From: Acanthochromis polyacanthus
Lineage: Eukaryota > Chordata > Actinopteri > Pomacentridae
Length of the DNA: 64,000 bases
Reading direction: 5' to 3'
Assembly: GCF_021347895.1 (NCBI RefSeq)
Contig: NC_067115.1
Span: 12,422,064-12,486,063 of the forward strand
Part shown: positions 1 to 12,388 of the stretch, piece after piece
Position numbering within the stretch: the stretch's first letter is position 1
Layout: every line of letters starts with the position of its first letter
The notes under the pieces: model-generated
The model's database searches: none
What the model was told of the DNA's origin: nothing
The model's input: the letters and a program-made list of their open reading frames with translations, nothing else
Position numbers and translations under genes: made by a program

Positions 1-3000
1 GCCAGCCTTAAAACCACATTCAATAAACCCATAAAAAACAGTCATTGTCTTGTGTCCTTCATCTTTCATGTGAACTCCATGTAGGTAATGAAGCTGACCT
101 TCATTACAAATATGAACCTATGACGTTTTAGTGACAGTATTGACAACAATAAATGTTGATGTTTTTTTTTCACATTTTGGACGACATACTAAACTATGAC
201 CATTTTTTTCCAGAGTTTGGACGACATACGAAACTAGAATATTGAATATTTTTTTGAATATTTTGGTAGACATACTAAACTAGTACTTTTTAATAACTCT
301 TTGGACGACATACGAAACCATGACATTTTTTTCCACATTTTGGAAGACATACTAAACTATGACGTTTTTTTTCCACATTTTGGACGACATACTAAACTAT
401 GCCGTTTTTTCCACATTTTGGACGACATACTAAACTATGCCGTTTTTTCCACATTTCGGACGACATACTAAACTATGACGTTTTTTCCACATTTCGGACG
501 ACATACTAAACTATGACGTTTTTTCCACATTTTGGACGACATACTAAACTATGACGTTTTTTCCACATTTCGGACGACATACTAAACTATGACGTTTTTT
601 TTCCACATTTTGGACGACATACTAAACTATGACGTTTTTTCCCACATTTTGGATGACATACTAAACTATGACGTTTTTTCCACATTTTGGACGACACACG
701 AAACTGCAGGCCTCACCAGGGTTTTCACCCAGTGCTGCCAGGAGAACCCACCAAACAGCACATGTCTGCAATTGGCAGCACATGCCAGCCTTAAAACCAC
801 ATTCAATAAACCCATAAAAAACAGTCATTGTCTTGTGTCCTTCATCTTTCATGTGAACTCCATGTAGGTAATGAAGCTGACCTTCATTACAAATATGAAC
901 CTATGGCGTTTTAGTGAAAGTATTGACAACAATAAATGTTGATGTTTTTTTTTCACATTTTGGACGACATACTAAACTATGACGTTTTAATGACATTTTG
1001 GATGACATGCTAAACTATGACCATTTTTTTCCAGAGTTTGGACGACATACGAAACTAGAATATTGAATATTTTTTTGAATATTTTGGTAGACATACTAAA
1101 CTAGTACTTTTTAATAACTCTTTGGACGACATACTAAACCATGACATTTTTTTCCACATTTTGGAAGACATACTAAACTATGACGTTTTTTTTCCACATT
1201 TTGGACGACATACTAAACTATGATGTTTTTTCCCACATTTTGGACGACATACGAAACTATGCCGTTTTTTCCACATTTTGGACGACATACTAAACTATGA
1301 CGTTTTAATGACATTTTGGACGACATACTAAACTATGACGTTTTTTCCACATTTCGGACGACATACTAAACTATGACGTTTTTTCCACATTTTGGACGAC
1401 ATACTAAACTATGATGTTTTTTTTTTCCACATTTTGGACGACATACTAAACTATGATGGGGTTTTTTTTCCACATTTTGGACGACATACTAAACTATGAT
1501 GTTTTTTCCACATTTTGGACGACATACTAAACTATGATGGTTTTTTTTTTCCACATTTTGGACGACATACTAAACTATGATGTTTTTTCCACATTTTGGA
1601 CGACATACTAAACTATGACGTTTTAATGACAATTTGGATGACATGCTAAACTATGACCATTTTTTTCCAGAGTCTGGACGACATACGAAACTAGAATATT
1701 GAATATTTTTTTGAATATTTTGGTAGACATACTAAACTAGTACTTTTTAATAACTCTTTGGACGACATACTAAACCATGACATTTTTTTCCACATTTTGG
1801 AAGACATACTAAACTATGACGTTTTTTTTCCACATTTTGGACGACATACTAAACTATGACGTTATTTTTCCACATTTTGGACGACATACTAAACTATGCC
1901 GTTTTTTCCACATTTTGGACGACATACTAAACTATGACGTTTTTTTCCACATTTTGGACGACATACTAAACTATGACTTTTTTTTCCACATTTTGGAAGA
2001 CATACTAAACTATGACGTTTTTATTCCACATTTTGGACGACATACTAAACTATGCCGTTTTTTCCCCACATTTTGGACAACATACTAAACTATGACGTTT
2101 TTTCCACATTTTGGACGACATACTAAACTATGACTTTTTTTAAAACATTTTGGACGACATGCTAAACTATGACGTTTTAATGACATTTTGGATGACATGC
2201 TAAACTATGACCATTTTTTTCCACATTTTGGACGACATACTAAACTATGATGTTTTTTCCACATTTTGGACGACATACTAAACTATGACGTTTTAATGAC
2301 AATTTGGATGACATGCTAAACTATGACCATTTTTTTCCAGAGTCTGGACGACATACGAAACTAGAATATTGAATATTTTTTTGAATATTTTGGTAGACAT
2401 ACTAAACTAGTACTTTTTAATAACTCTTTGGACGACATACTAAACCATGACATTTTTTTCCACATTTTGGAAGACATACTAAACTATGACGTTTTTTTTC
2501 CACATTTTGGACGACATACTAAACTATGACGTTATTTTTCCACATTTTGGACGACATACTAAACTATGCCGTTTTTTCCACATTTTGGACGACATACTAA
2601 ACTATGACGTTTTTTTCCACATTTTGGACGACATACTAAACTATGACTTTTTTTTCCACATTTTGGACGACATACTAAACTATGACGTTTTTTTTCCACA
2701 TTTTGGACGACATACTAAACTATGCCGTTTTTTCCCCACATTTTGGACAACATACTAAACTATGACGTTTTTTCCACATTTTGGACGACATACTAAACTA
2801 TGACTTTTTTAAAAACATTTTGGACGACATGCTAAACTATGACGTTTTAATGACATTTTGGATGACATGCTAAACTATGACCATTTTTTTCCACATTTTG
2901 GACGACATACTAAACTATGATGTTTTTTCCCACATTTTGGATGACATACTAAATTATGATGTTTTTTAAAACATTTTGGACGACATACGAAACTGCAGGC

Positions 3001-4940
3001 CTCACCAGGGTTTTCACCCAGTGCTGCCAGGAGAACCCACCAAACAGCACATGTCTGCAATTGGCAGCACATGCCAGCCTTAAAACCACATTCAATAAAC
3101 CCATAAAAACAGTCATTGTCTTGTGTCTTTCATCTTTCATGTGAACTCCATGTAGGTAATGAAGCTGACCTTCATTACAAATATGAACCTATGACGTTTT
3201 ACTGACAGTATTGACGACAATAAATTTTGATGTTTTTTTTTCACATTTTGGACGACATACTAAACTATGACGTTTTAATGACATTTTGGATGACATGCTA
3301 AACTATGACCATTTTTTCCACATTTTGGACGACATACTAAACTATGACGTTTTTTCCACATTTTGGACGACATACTAAACTATGACGTTTTTTCCACATT
3401 TTGGACGACATACTAAACTATGATGTTTTTTTAAAACATTTTGGACGACATACTAAACTATGACGTTTTTTTAAAACATTTTGGACGACATACTAAGTTT
3501 TGACATTTTTTTCCACATTTTGGACGACATACTAAACTATGATGTTTTTTCCCACATTTTGGATGACATACTAAACTATGATGTTTTTTAAAAGATTTTG
3601 GACGACATACTAAACTGCAGGTCTCACCAGGGTTTTCACCCAGTGCTGCCAGGAGAACCCACCAAACAGCACATGTCTGCAATTGGCAGCACATGCCAGC
3701 CTTAAAACCACACTCAATAAACCCATAAAAAACAGTCATTGTCTTATGTCTTTCATCTTTCATGTGAACTCCATGTAGGTAATGAAGCTGACCTTCATTA
3801 CAAATATGAACCTATGACGTTTTAATGACATTTTGGATGACATGCTAAACTATGACCATTTTTTTCCACATTTTGGACGACATACTACGTTTTGACATTT
3901 TTTCCCACATTTTGGACGATATACTAAACTATGACGTTTTTTTTCCACATTTTGGACGACATACTAAACTATGACGTTTTTTTTTCCACATTTTGGACGA
4001 CATACTAAACTATGATGTTTTTTTCCACATTTTGGACGACATACTAAACTATGCCGTTTTTTTCCACATTTTGGACGACATACTAAACTATGACGTTTTT
4101 TTTCCACATTTTGGACGACATACTAAACTATGCCGTTTTTTTCCACATTTTGGATGACATACTAAACTATGATGTTTTTTTTCCACAGTTTGGACGACAT
4201 GCTAAACTATGACGTTTTAATGACATTTTGGATGACATGCTAAACTATGACCATTTTTTTCCACATTTTGGACGACATACTAAACTACGCCGTTTTTTTC
4301 CACATTTTGGATGACATACGAAACTATGACGTTTCTTTTCCACATTTTGGACGACATACTAAACTATGACTTTTTTCTCCACATTTTGGATGACATACGA
4401 AACTATGACGTTTCTTTTCCACATTTTGGACGACATACTAAACTATGACTTTTTTCTCCACATTTTGGACGACATACTTAACTATGCCGTTTTTTTCCAC
4501 ATTTTGGACGACATACTAAACTGCAGGCCTCACCAGGGTTTTCACCCAGTGCTGCCAGGAGAACCCACCAAACAGCACATGTCTGCAATTGGCAGCACAT
4601 GCCAGCCTTAAAACCACACTCAATAAACCCATAAAAAACAGTCATTGTCTTGTGTCTTTCATCTTTCATGTGAACTCCATGTAGGTAATGAAGCTGACCT
4701 TCATTACAAATATGAACCTATGACGTTTTACTGACAGTATTGACGACCTTAAATTATGATGTTTTTTTTCACATTTTGGACGACATACTAAACTATGACG
4801 AATATTTTCCACATGTTGGACAACATGCTAAACTATGATGTTTTTTTGAACATATTGGACGACACAATAAACCATGTCGTGTTTTTCCACATTTTGAACG
4901 ACATACTAAACTATGATGTTTTGGTCATATTTGGTCAGAA
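1..4940. repeat. Minisatellite array, ~38 bp unit, with higher-order structure
   Basis: A T-rich unit of about 38 bp is repeated with little variation. Its core reads CCACATTTTGGACGACATAC then TAAACTATGACG, followed by a run of 6 to 9 T. Subtypes carry TTTCGG, GATGACATGC or an AATATTGAATA insert. The array is cut by the left window edge and decays near 4940. Blocks are duplicated at a larger scale: about 1560-2229 recurs at 2230-2899 with a 670 bp shift. A non-satellite spacer of about 205 bp recurs inside it. Apparent open frames here are translations of the repeat, not genes. Confidence 0.97.
704..905. repeat. Spacer unit inside the minisatellite (copy 2 of 5)
   Basis: A non-T-rich block starts at CTGCAGGCCTCACCAGGG and ends near CCTATGGCG. 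Nearly identical copies lie at about 2993-3197, 3615-3820 and 4521-4725, and a truncated copy is at 1-123. It contains AATAAA and a conserved minus-strand open frame of about 60 codons. The function is unknown. It could be the remnant of a mobile element that carried the minisatellite, or simply part of the higher-order unit. Confidence 0.85.
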
Positions 4941-5239
4941 AGATGAATTTGTGTTCACAATAAGGCTGATGGCTGAACTTAACATGTCTGGCTGGGGTTT
5001 GCTACACTGCATGACCTAAACATATAGCGGGCGGCAGGAACTGATGGGACTCAGAAACAAACCACAGTTTAATCATTTGTTCCTTGTATGATTTCCAAAT
5101 GATAAATCACAGTCATTTTGTAGGGGCAGACAAAACAAGATTTGTCTTCTTTCTGCACCCTTTCATTCTAGTTGGAGAATGTTTGTATTTTCATAAAACA
5201 TTTTTTTTATTTTACAAATGAATGAAATAAAGAAAAAAA

Positions 5240-5545
5240 TGAATTGAAATGTAGTAGTATCGCAATCATGTGATCGGCAGCGGGTGTTCACGTCATGGTT
5301 ACAGCGACGCCGTGCAGGATGCTATATCTGGCAATGGAAAATCTTTAACAAAGCCATGAATCAAGATTATAAACTGCGTCAATGCCAAAATGTAATCACT
5401 TGGTCCTTGTGTCATTTCTGACCTTCCCTGAAAATTTCATCGAATTCTGTTGCTCTGTTTTTGAGAAATGTTTCACACAGATTCACAGACAGATTCACGT
5501 ACGCCGATCGTCAAAAAACTCCGCCGTTCCTTGGCAGAGTAATTA
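5240..5545. repeat. Probable unclassified interspersed repeat
   Basis: The block has a composition unlike its AT-rich surroundings and ends in a phrase like CCGTTCCTTGGCAGAG, which I associate with dispersed repeats in fish genomes. No open frame, terminal repeat or target duplication was recognised. This is recall plus composition only. The rest of 4941-5976 holds nothing else I could identify. Confidence 0.35.
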
Positions 5546-5976
5546 AGCAGTGTGAAATTTACCAGAGAGTTCTAAATTCAAAATTTGTATTGTTTTAAGT
5601 AAGATCAGCAAAATACAGCTCAGGTAACTGTTACTACTGATGCAGGAAGATGTGAAAAGCATTTTAATGATTTGCTGGCTAAGATGGAACTAATTTTAAC
5701 AACCTTTTTCTACAGCATCATAATTTCTAAACTTAATTTTAATGTCAAAGTAACTGGCAACTTCACTTATAAAAAACAAACAGTGTCTTCCTTTGAAATG
5801 CAGTAGAGTATAAAGTGTATTTAAGTGGAAGTACTGAGAGGTGGAATATGGGATTCTAGTCAAATGCATTTTCTGTCAACTTTGGTGATCTTCTCCAGAC
5901 CTGCTACGTGTCATTTCTGGTCCTTGGTTTTGGCGAACCAAATCACACAAGACTATTTCAAATGTCCTGTGCACAT

Positions 5977-5987
5977 TCATAGGGCAG
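5977..5987 (-). CDS. Candidate DOK7 terminal coding exon
   Basis: A strong acceptor (CTCTGTCCCCTCAG) is followed in phase by three codons (AAL) and TGA. It would close a 599-codon reading frame. With only 11 coding nt this is a suggestion based on the acceptor and phase. Confidence 0.25.
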
Positions 5988-6219
5988 CTGAGGGGACAGA
6001 GGAAGGTAAGAGTGAACAGGACTGTAACCCTGGAACAAGCTGTACAAATATGTTATCTAAATACAGGGCTATGCGACACAGCTGAAACATTTATCAAGAT
6101 GAAATGCTTATTTCACTCAGTATCAAGTATTGGTAATTTTCAAATAACCTTTTTAAAAAAAAAAGGCATGAAGAAAAAGGTTTCATTTGAATTTAACCAC
6201 TTTATATTTTATATTTCAG

Positions 6220-6640
6220 TCTGGTACAACAATAATACATTCAAACCTGTGCCTTATGAATATTTTATATATATGAGGTCTCTGTAAAATCTAGAATTTT
6301 TTTCTTCGTAAACAAAAGTGTGCAATATTAATTTTGTCTACTCAGAGAGGAGTCTGTGCAATACCATTCTATGTAATATCATTCTATTTCCTGATATATA
6401 GAATAATCCTGTGTTACTTTCCATATTCAACAAAATCTGCACAGTACCTGTTCCATAGATATGTTGAGTACATATGGAACACTCTGTACTACAGCAATAG
6501 TACCTGTGTGTATTCTCTTATTTATTTTTGTGATGAATGTTCCCTATATTTCCTGCACTATCCTCTTTGCTATTCAAACACTACAAATTTCCCCACTGTG
6601 GGATTAAAAACGGCTTATCTTATCTTTATCCGATTTATCA
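6220..6640 (+). mobile_element. LINE-like 3' region with TTATC-type tail
   Basis: The block ends with CTACAAATTTCCCCACTGTG and GGATT...CTTATCTTATCTTT, the 3' signature of a common fish retroelement. A second copy, split by another insertion, is at 27950-28230 plus 28757-28845, and the two share their upstream text as well. No coding capacity remains. The class (CR1/Rex-like) is uncertain. Confidence 0.55.
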
Positions 6641-6916
6641 AGGTACACAGGTCATAATATTAATGTTTGTACAACAATAAAAAAAAAGATGCACATACAT
6701 TTAAAAAAATCCACATAATTTTAAATAATTAAGGATAAAGGATTAATCTCAGCTTCACCCTTTATAATTACAGAAAGAAAGTAAAGCCCATAGGTGCACG
6801 AAGGGCGACCAAGAAAAACACACAGAGGTTAAGCTCCTACGTTGCTGGACTGGAACTCCACTCCAGTGTCTGCGAGCATCAACCTCAAGTTAAGGAGTAT
6901 GTCACCTAGTTGGAAG

Positions 6917-7053
<137 letters not shown>

Positions 7054-7508
7054 GACAAGCTTGTCTCGTAAGAGCAACCAGTGGGACGGTACGTGCCTAA
7101 GGAGACCTACATGGCACCCAGAGTTAGCAACTGAGGGCAAAGAGGCTCCATTATTAGTGTCACTTAGCCAGCACATTCTGTAGCACTAAAGTACTCCCTC
7201 CATTATCAAGGTCTGACAGATATTTTAAAATGGCAGGTTGGGTTTGTTCATATAAAAAAAATACTTTTTGCCATGTGCTTTTGTGGCAGTTTGCATCTGA
7301 TGCTTTTAGCTAAAACTATCATATTCTACAGAACTATTTTCTATGGGTGGTATACATCGAAATCATTTTATTGTCCAGGCCTGGCTAAATATCAACAAAC
7401 TTTCTCCAGAATTGCAGATTCCACCTTTAAGCAAAATTGTACTTAGCTACAATACCTGGGTTTACACTTCTTAATGAGAAAAGAACACAGTTGCATTTAG
7501 AAACTCAC

Positions 7509-7557
7509 CTTTTGTATCTGCAGAAGGTGCCAGGCTCGGTGATGGAGAGTGATCAAC
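7509..7557 (-). CDS. Candidate DOK7 exon 10 (alternative C-terminus)
   Basis: A 49 nt candidate with acceptor ATTTTGCAG and a strong donor AAAAG|GTGAGT. In the frame set by the previous candidate it reads VDHSPSPSLAPSADTK, compositionally like the Dok-7 tail. It ends in phase 1. Confidence 0.55.
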
Positions 7558-8019
7558 CTGCAAAATAAGGGACAATTATTCAAAAATCAAATATTCTGTC
7601 TTAAAGCTCTCTAGGGTTTAGGTATAATAGACTGTTTATTTTACAGCTCAGTTTTAAAGAAAACAGCTTGTTTGATGCTGTTATTGCATTTGACAAAACA
7701 TAACTTTGGCTGAACAGCAGCCACTGCAGCCAAAAGTTACAGCATAGAAGGAGCTAGATTTTACCTTCATTTCTCATGACTCTCTGGAGTCAGTGGCTAA
7801 AAAAATGCATAATATCTATCTGTGACAATTTAGAATATAGTGCAACAAAAGTACAAAAAGTGAAGTAAATAAATGCCTTCCCCCTAACAAGTGTCCTTTT
7901 AAGAGGAAGGTTTAGTGTTATTTCTATGTTCAAATGTAAGGTAGTCTTCTTGCTTTGAATAACAAAGGAAACATCTTTATGGCACCAGCACAAGCTAAAA
8001 TAGCCTGATACAACCTCAC

Positions 8020-8091
8020 CTGAGTCAAGCATCTGTTCCTCGCTGACCGCCACTGCTCTGGAGTGATGTAGTTGTCGAGACCATGACTGCA
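8020..8091 (-). CDS. Candidate DOK7 exon 9 (alternative C-terminus)
   Basis: A 72 nt candidate with acceptor CCCCTCCCAG and donor ACTCAG|GTGAGG. It enters and leaves in phase 0, matching the internal donor of exon 8 and the next candidate exon. It reads CSHGLDNYITPEQWRSARNR then CLTQ and adds a third YxxP (YITP). One other frame is also open, so the frame choice rests on phase alone. Confidence 0.55.
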
Positions 8092-10783
8092 CTGGGAGGG
8101 GAAACACAATAAATTATAGCCGAGGCAACTGTTTTTCAATGCAACATTGAACAATGTTGCTGGCTTAAAAGGAAAAACAGCAGCATGTCAAAGTTCTGAG
8201 AAATGAGATGTGGAGGGAGGGGAGAACAGCTGTGGAGAGAGTTGCTTCAAAATAAATTGATAAAGGAGAATGAGAGGAGAGGAGGAGGAAAGTGTGAGGG
8301 TGTGAGGTAAAAGGGAAAAAATGGTGTTCTAGAACTGAGAGGACAGAGCTGAAATCTTCATAGGTGACAGGAGACCAAAAGGAGGCTGCTTCAGACATGA
8401 AAAGTCTCTGACATCCAATTTATCATTTTCTTCTCCCCATAGCAGCTAATAATGCAGCAGGCTGGAGCTTCAGGAACATTATCTGTCATCCGTTTTGTTT
8501 CAGCAGACATACTACTTGTGCACTCAGGCATCATGTCATTACCAAACATGATGGGTGCGCAGCTTTTGCCACATTAAACTACTGACACTTGACGAATGAT
8601 AAATAAAAGAAAATTAATTTGTGTTTCTGGCAACAGGATCCTCCTCTCTGAGGGTTTCTGTCAGTTTCATCACTACTCATTAACTTTCTCGGTCCCCTTT
8701 TACTCTCTTTCGTCCTCCCTTTTCTTCAGCATACACATGCTGTATAATGAACGTGCACACACTCCTACACAAGCTGTCAGAATTCATAAGACATGCTGTT
8801 TCCACTCATGCTCTGACGATAATTTCCCTGCTACAAGGGGGGAAGCGCTTTTCACAAGCCATCAGAAAATTAATTAGACAAAGTGGAGAAGTCTTCTCTG
8901 AGAGCGCCGGACAAAATTATCAAACACAAAACAACACCGGCTCGAGACAGATCTGTGATGGACACCCACACCAATTATTCTTTTCCTATATTGGTGATTC
9001 TGCAGCTCGGCTGGTGGCACTGTCACCTCACAATAAGAAGGACTTGGCTTTTGCTCACCTGGGTTCTCCTCAGCTCCTCACCACCACCCAAGGTGTTAAA
9101 GGCCATTTGAACCACAGACTAAACTGCCCACATGGATAAAACTGAGAACACATACTGGGAGTCAAGGAAGGCACCATGCTGTAGTAGAGAAGGAGCTACT
9201 GGTGTATGTCCTTAAAAAGCAAACACATGTCAAAACTAATCAAAGAAACTGGTTTTGTTCCTAAACTCCTGTGGTGCATTGGTGAGGGTTTATGACACAA
9301 CAAATTATATATCGAGTATTATTCCTTCCTGCCTTATTGCTCCTTTGGCCAACCATGCTTGGCATTTTGCTGTGTTTTCATCTCCCCAATGATCCTTAAA
9401 GGCACTGACTACTGTAAATCACAATTAAAAAGGCAGCCACCCGAGTGAGTCGTTACTTCAAAAGCAAGTAGCTGTGTGTAAGGGAAGAGGCTGGATGATT
9501 GCTGCTTGAATTGCTGACGCATTAGCCGCAAACACTGCAGAATTATGTAACACAGCAAGAAAATAAAGTGAAGCTGGAGGGGAAAAGTGCTTTAGGAAAG
9601 TAGACCCTCTTCAAGAGCGATGGAAAAACATGGAGATCAACATCTACGGCAGTATCAACAAAAAATACTGCAAGATTTACCAAATGAACTCTCCCAGGGT
9701 TCTAGTTATTTTGCCTCATGTAGTTTGTAGACGCCAAAAGCTCTGTTTTAACCTAAACTTTTAAAAGTTTAGTTGAAGTTCTTTGTACAGATATTGAACA
9801 ACACTGTACAACTGCCAAGACAGGAGGATATAGAAAATATGCAGATGGACTATTAGTTTATATGGAGATTAAAGGTAAATAAAATAGTTGGGCCTTTTCA
9901 CGTATGTGAAACAACACTGTTACATGGATTCCGCAGCATTTATATGACAGCTGTAGTTGCTTGGTATTTTGTTAGATTGAGATTTTAAATAGGAAACATA
10001 ATAGCGTCATAGATTAAACTGCATTTTAACTGTTAAAAAGAAACCGGTGCTTTTCTACTTTCTGACATGTGCTAGATGCTTTGGGTGGTTTAGCCATAAA
10101 GTGACTTTTGTAACGATGGGCCATTTTTCCACAGAATGAGTACATTTCTGTCTAAAACCTTAGTTGATAATCCCTCTGTATTTGTTCCTAAATGAGGTTT
10201 TGAATACAGGATTTTAACCTGTAATTACTTTTACATGGTTGTACTAGCACATGTACTTTTTTATTATACCTAATTGTTAAGGGCACCACAGATCCCCAGT
10301 TAAAGCACAACTCTCAAATCTATTATTGTACAAATGTCTGAGTCAGATATCAGTGTTCTTTGCTTTGAGAGAGTAAGAAAAGAGAAGACATTTGGGACTT
10401 GTTCTGAGACAGTAGATTTTCTGGCAGCATCTCGCTGAGGTACCTTGACTCTAATAGCGCTACATATTTCTGACAGCAGGTGCCAACCTCAGCAGATCAC
10501 TGGTTCTCATGCTGCCTCTTTCCTTATTCCTCAACATCCAAAACCACTGAGGAGCACATCGTTGCTTTAAAAGGGATGGTTATATAAGATCCTATGTATT
10601 AGCATAAGAATACAAAAAAAAAACACCACTGTGGGCTTTAATAAATGTAGTCAGGCACATTACGGAGATTAGCATCAGTGCGCGCAAACCCAAGACTGAT
10701 TAGCATGAATATTTGTAAACATTTTTTTTATTTTATTACCTAATGAAAAGTGGAAACTCGACTCCCATAGAGAACCTGAAGTG
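8092..10783. other. DOK7 intron or 3' flank, no recognised element
   Basis: Low-copy AT-rich sequence. Depending on isoform this is the 3' UTR and flank of the exon-8-terminated transcript or an intron. Several short open frames at 8165-9139 show no family resemblance or splice support. I recognise no repeat here. Confidence 0.5.
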
Positions 10784-11715
10784 TTAGAATGAAGGAAAGA
10801 CAGAGTGTGGTGCTGTCAGTACCTGTGTTTCTCCACCAACCAAACCTTCATGGACCAGTAGGGGTCTGGGTGTGGACCTCCCTTCACTGTCCACAGAGGG
10901 CGCCCTCTCACTGCCCCAGGAGAGCGAGCGCTGCATCATTGCCTGACACTGAGCCCTCAGTCCTTTGGGGCTCAACCCTGCTGGACTACCACCTCCATGC
11001 TCACTGATCCTGCTGTCCCTGCCCAGCTCAGGTGGTTCTCTCTGGGTTTCTCTCAGAGACAGAACCTGGAGCACACTCCTGGGGGTGTCGTACCTCATTC
11101 TGAGCAGGCTGGGGATCTGGTACTCCTCACTGTGCCTGCGAGATGCACGAGACGCAGATCTGGAGGCGCAGGAGCATGTAGAGGAGGTGCTAGCAGGCCT
11201 GTGCTCTGGGGTGGGTAGGGGCTGACAAGGAGAAGGTGGAGGTGTTGGCGGAGGAACAGGAGGAGGTAAAGACGGAAGTGAAGGAGCTGCAGGTAGGCTG
11301 GCCACAGAGCCAAACTCCTCTCCTCCTCCCTGGCAGGCCATGTCCAGACTTCCTGTACAGGAGGAGTAGCTCCCTGAGTAAGACGATGACTGACTGCCTG
11401 CCGCTATCCCAATCCCGCTGTCTAAGGAGCTCTGCCTCCCGCTGTCATGGAGACCACGAGGATGGAGCTGGGCTGAGGATGGTCGGCTCCCAGGGCCTCC
11501 CATCACGGCAGCGTAAAGCCGGTCATCTGACCCGGTCAAAGCCTTCAGCGTGGAGCAGCTCGACGCCGTCTCACTGGACAGATGCGATCTAGTGAGAGGC
11601 TCCACCCAGAATGGAAGTCTACTTCCATAGCTGGTGTCTGATTGACTGGAGGAGGAGCTGGAGATGCTGCTTCGGTCGTCCCCGGCAACAGATGTGCTAC
11701 AGCTGTAAGTGGAGG
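10784..11715 (-). CDS. DOK7 exon 8 (Ser/Pro-rich tail with two YxxP sites)
   Basis: A large exon with acceptor CTCTTTAG, read to the TAA at 10784-10786. It encodes a GDDRSSISSSSSSQSD stretch, a GRQSSLDSGIG motif shared with human, a poly-proline segment, then EYQIP (Tyr codon 11120-11122) and RYDTP (Tyr codon 11090-11092). The two tyrosines are ten residues apart, as in human Dok-7, where they recruit Crk/CrkL. A good internal donor (ACACAG|GTACTG, exon end 10823) would replace the last 12 residues by splicing to the next exon. Confidence 0.93.
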
Positions 11716-12277
11716 CTAAAGAGGGTGAAAGAGTTATGAAGTTATCAATCTGCACACAGACACTGAAAAACATTCACCTCCACACACCAACATACAAACT
11801 TAAACAGCTGTATAGAGAGTGTTTAATAAAAAACATAAATCATGTCTTTATTTTGGATGAATTTGGCTTTGGAGAACAAATAATATGACCCTGGATTAGA
11901 TTTCCATCAACTGCTTTCAGTTTCAACAGTTCAAGTCCTCTAGAAATGTTTATGCACAGAGAAGTTGGACATCGTTACAGTTTTTACCCCCCAAACTCTC
12001 TTGAAACTTTAGAGGTCAGAAACAATGAATCAGGGGACCTCTGACCACCCTGAGCTTCACATTTCTGACTAATAGACACATATCTATGACAAAAACATTT
12101 CCAGAATGGCAGCGTAAATATAGCACAGTGACTAAGCCATTGTGTGGACAGAGGAAGGCTAGTTTAAGCTTACAGGCTGCAGTAATGATAGAAAAAACTT
12201 CACCCAAACTTTGTATTCTGTCTGTGCTCATGAGTTACTAATATGCAGCCTGAAGTGATGTTTATAGAATAATGTAC

Positions 12278-12388
12278 CTGTGCTGCTCGCCAGGCTGCAG
12301 TTAGACAACATGCTGAGTCTTTTCTCCAGCTCTGATGCCTCCTGGCTGATTCGTTCTTCTATTGAAGCTGGGTCAGCACTGGGATCTG
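12278..12388 (-). CDS. DOK7 exon 7 (coiled linker)
   Basis: A 111 nt exon with acceptor ATACGCAG and donor ACAG|GTACAT. It encodes ADPSADPASIEERISQEASE then LEKRLSMLSN, matching the human VEERVAQEA...LEKRLSLLS linker that follows the PTB domain. Phase 1 at both ends. Confidence 0.93.

Noticed and set aside
589..4669. Many 60-100 codon open frames such as FFHILDDILNYDV repeats on plus and VCRPKCGKK repeats on minus
   Set aside because: They are translations of the 38 bp satellite and its spacer. Frame is kept only where T-run lengths allow, and no start, splice or homology supports coding.
1..4940. CRISPR-like array
   Set aside because: Units abut with only T-run variation and no unique spacers, and the context is vertebrate introns.
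8747..9139. 130-codon plus-strand open frame
   Set aside because: Low-complexity, no family resemblance, no splice or promoter context; likely chance.
10789..11592. Plus-strand open frames opposite DOK7 exon 8
   Set aside because: Antisense shadows of the Ser/Pro-rich DOK7 tail.
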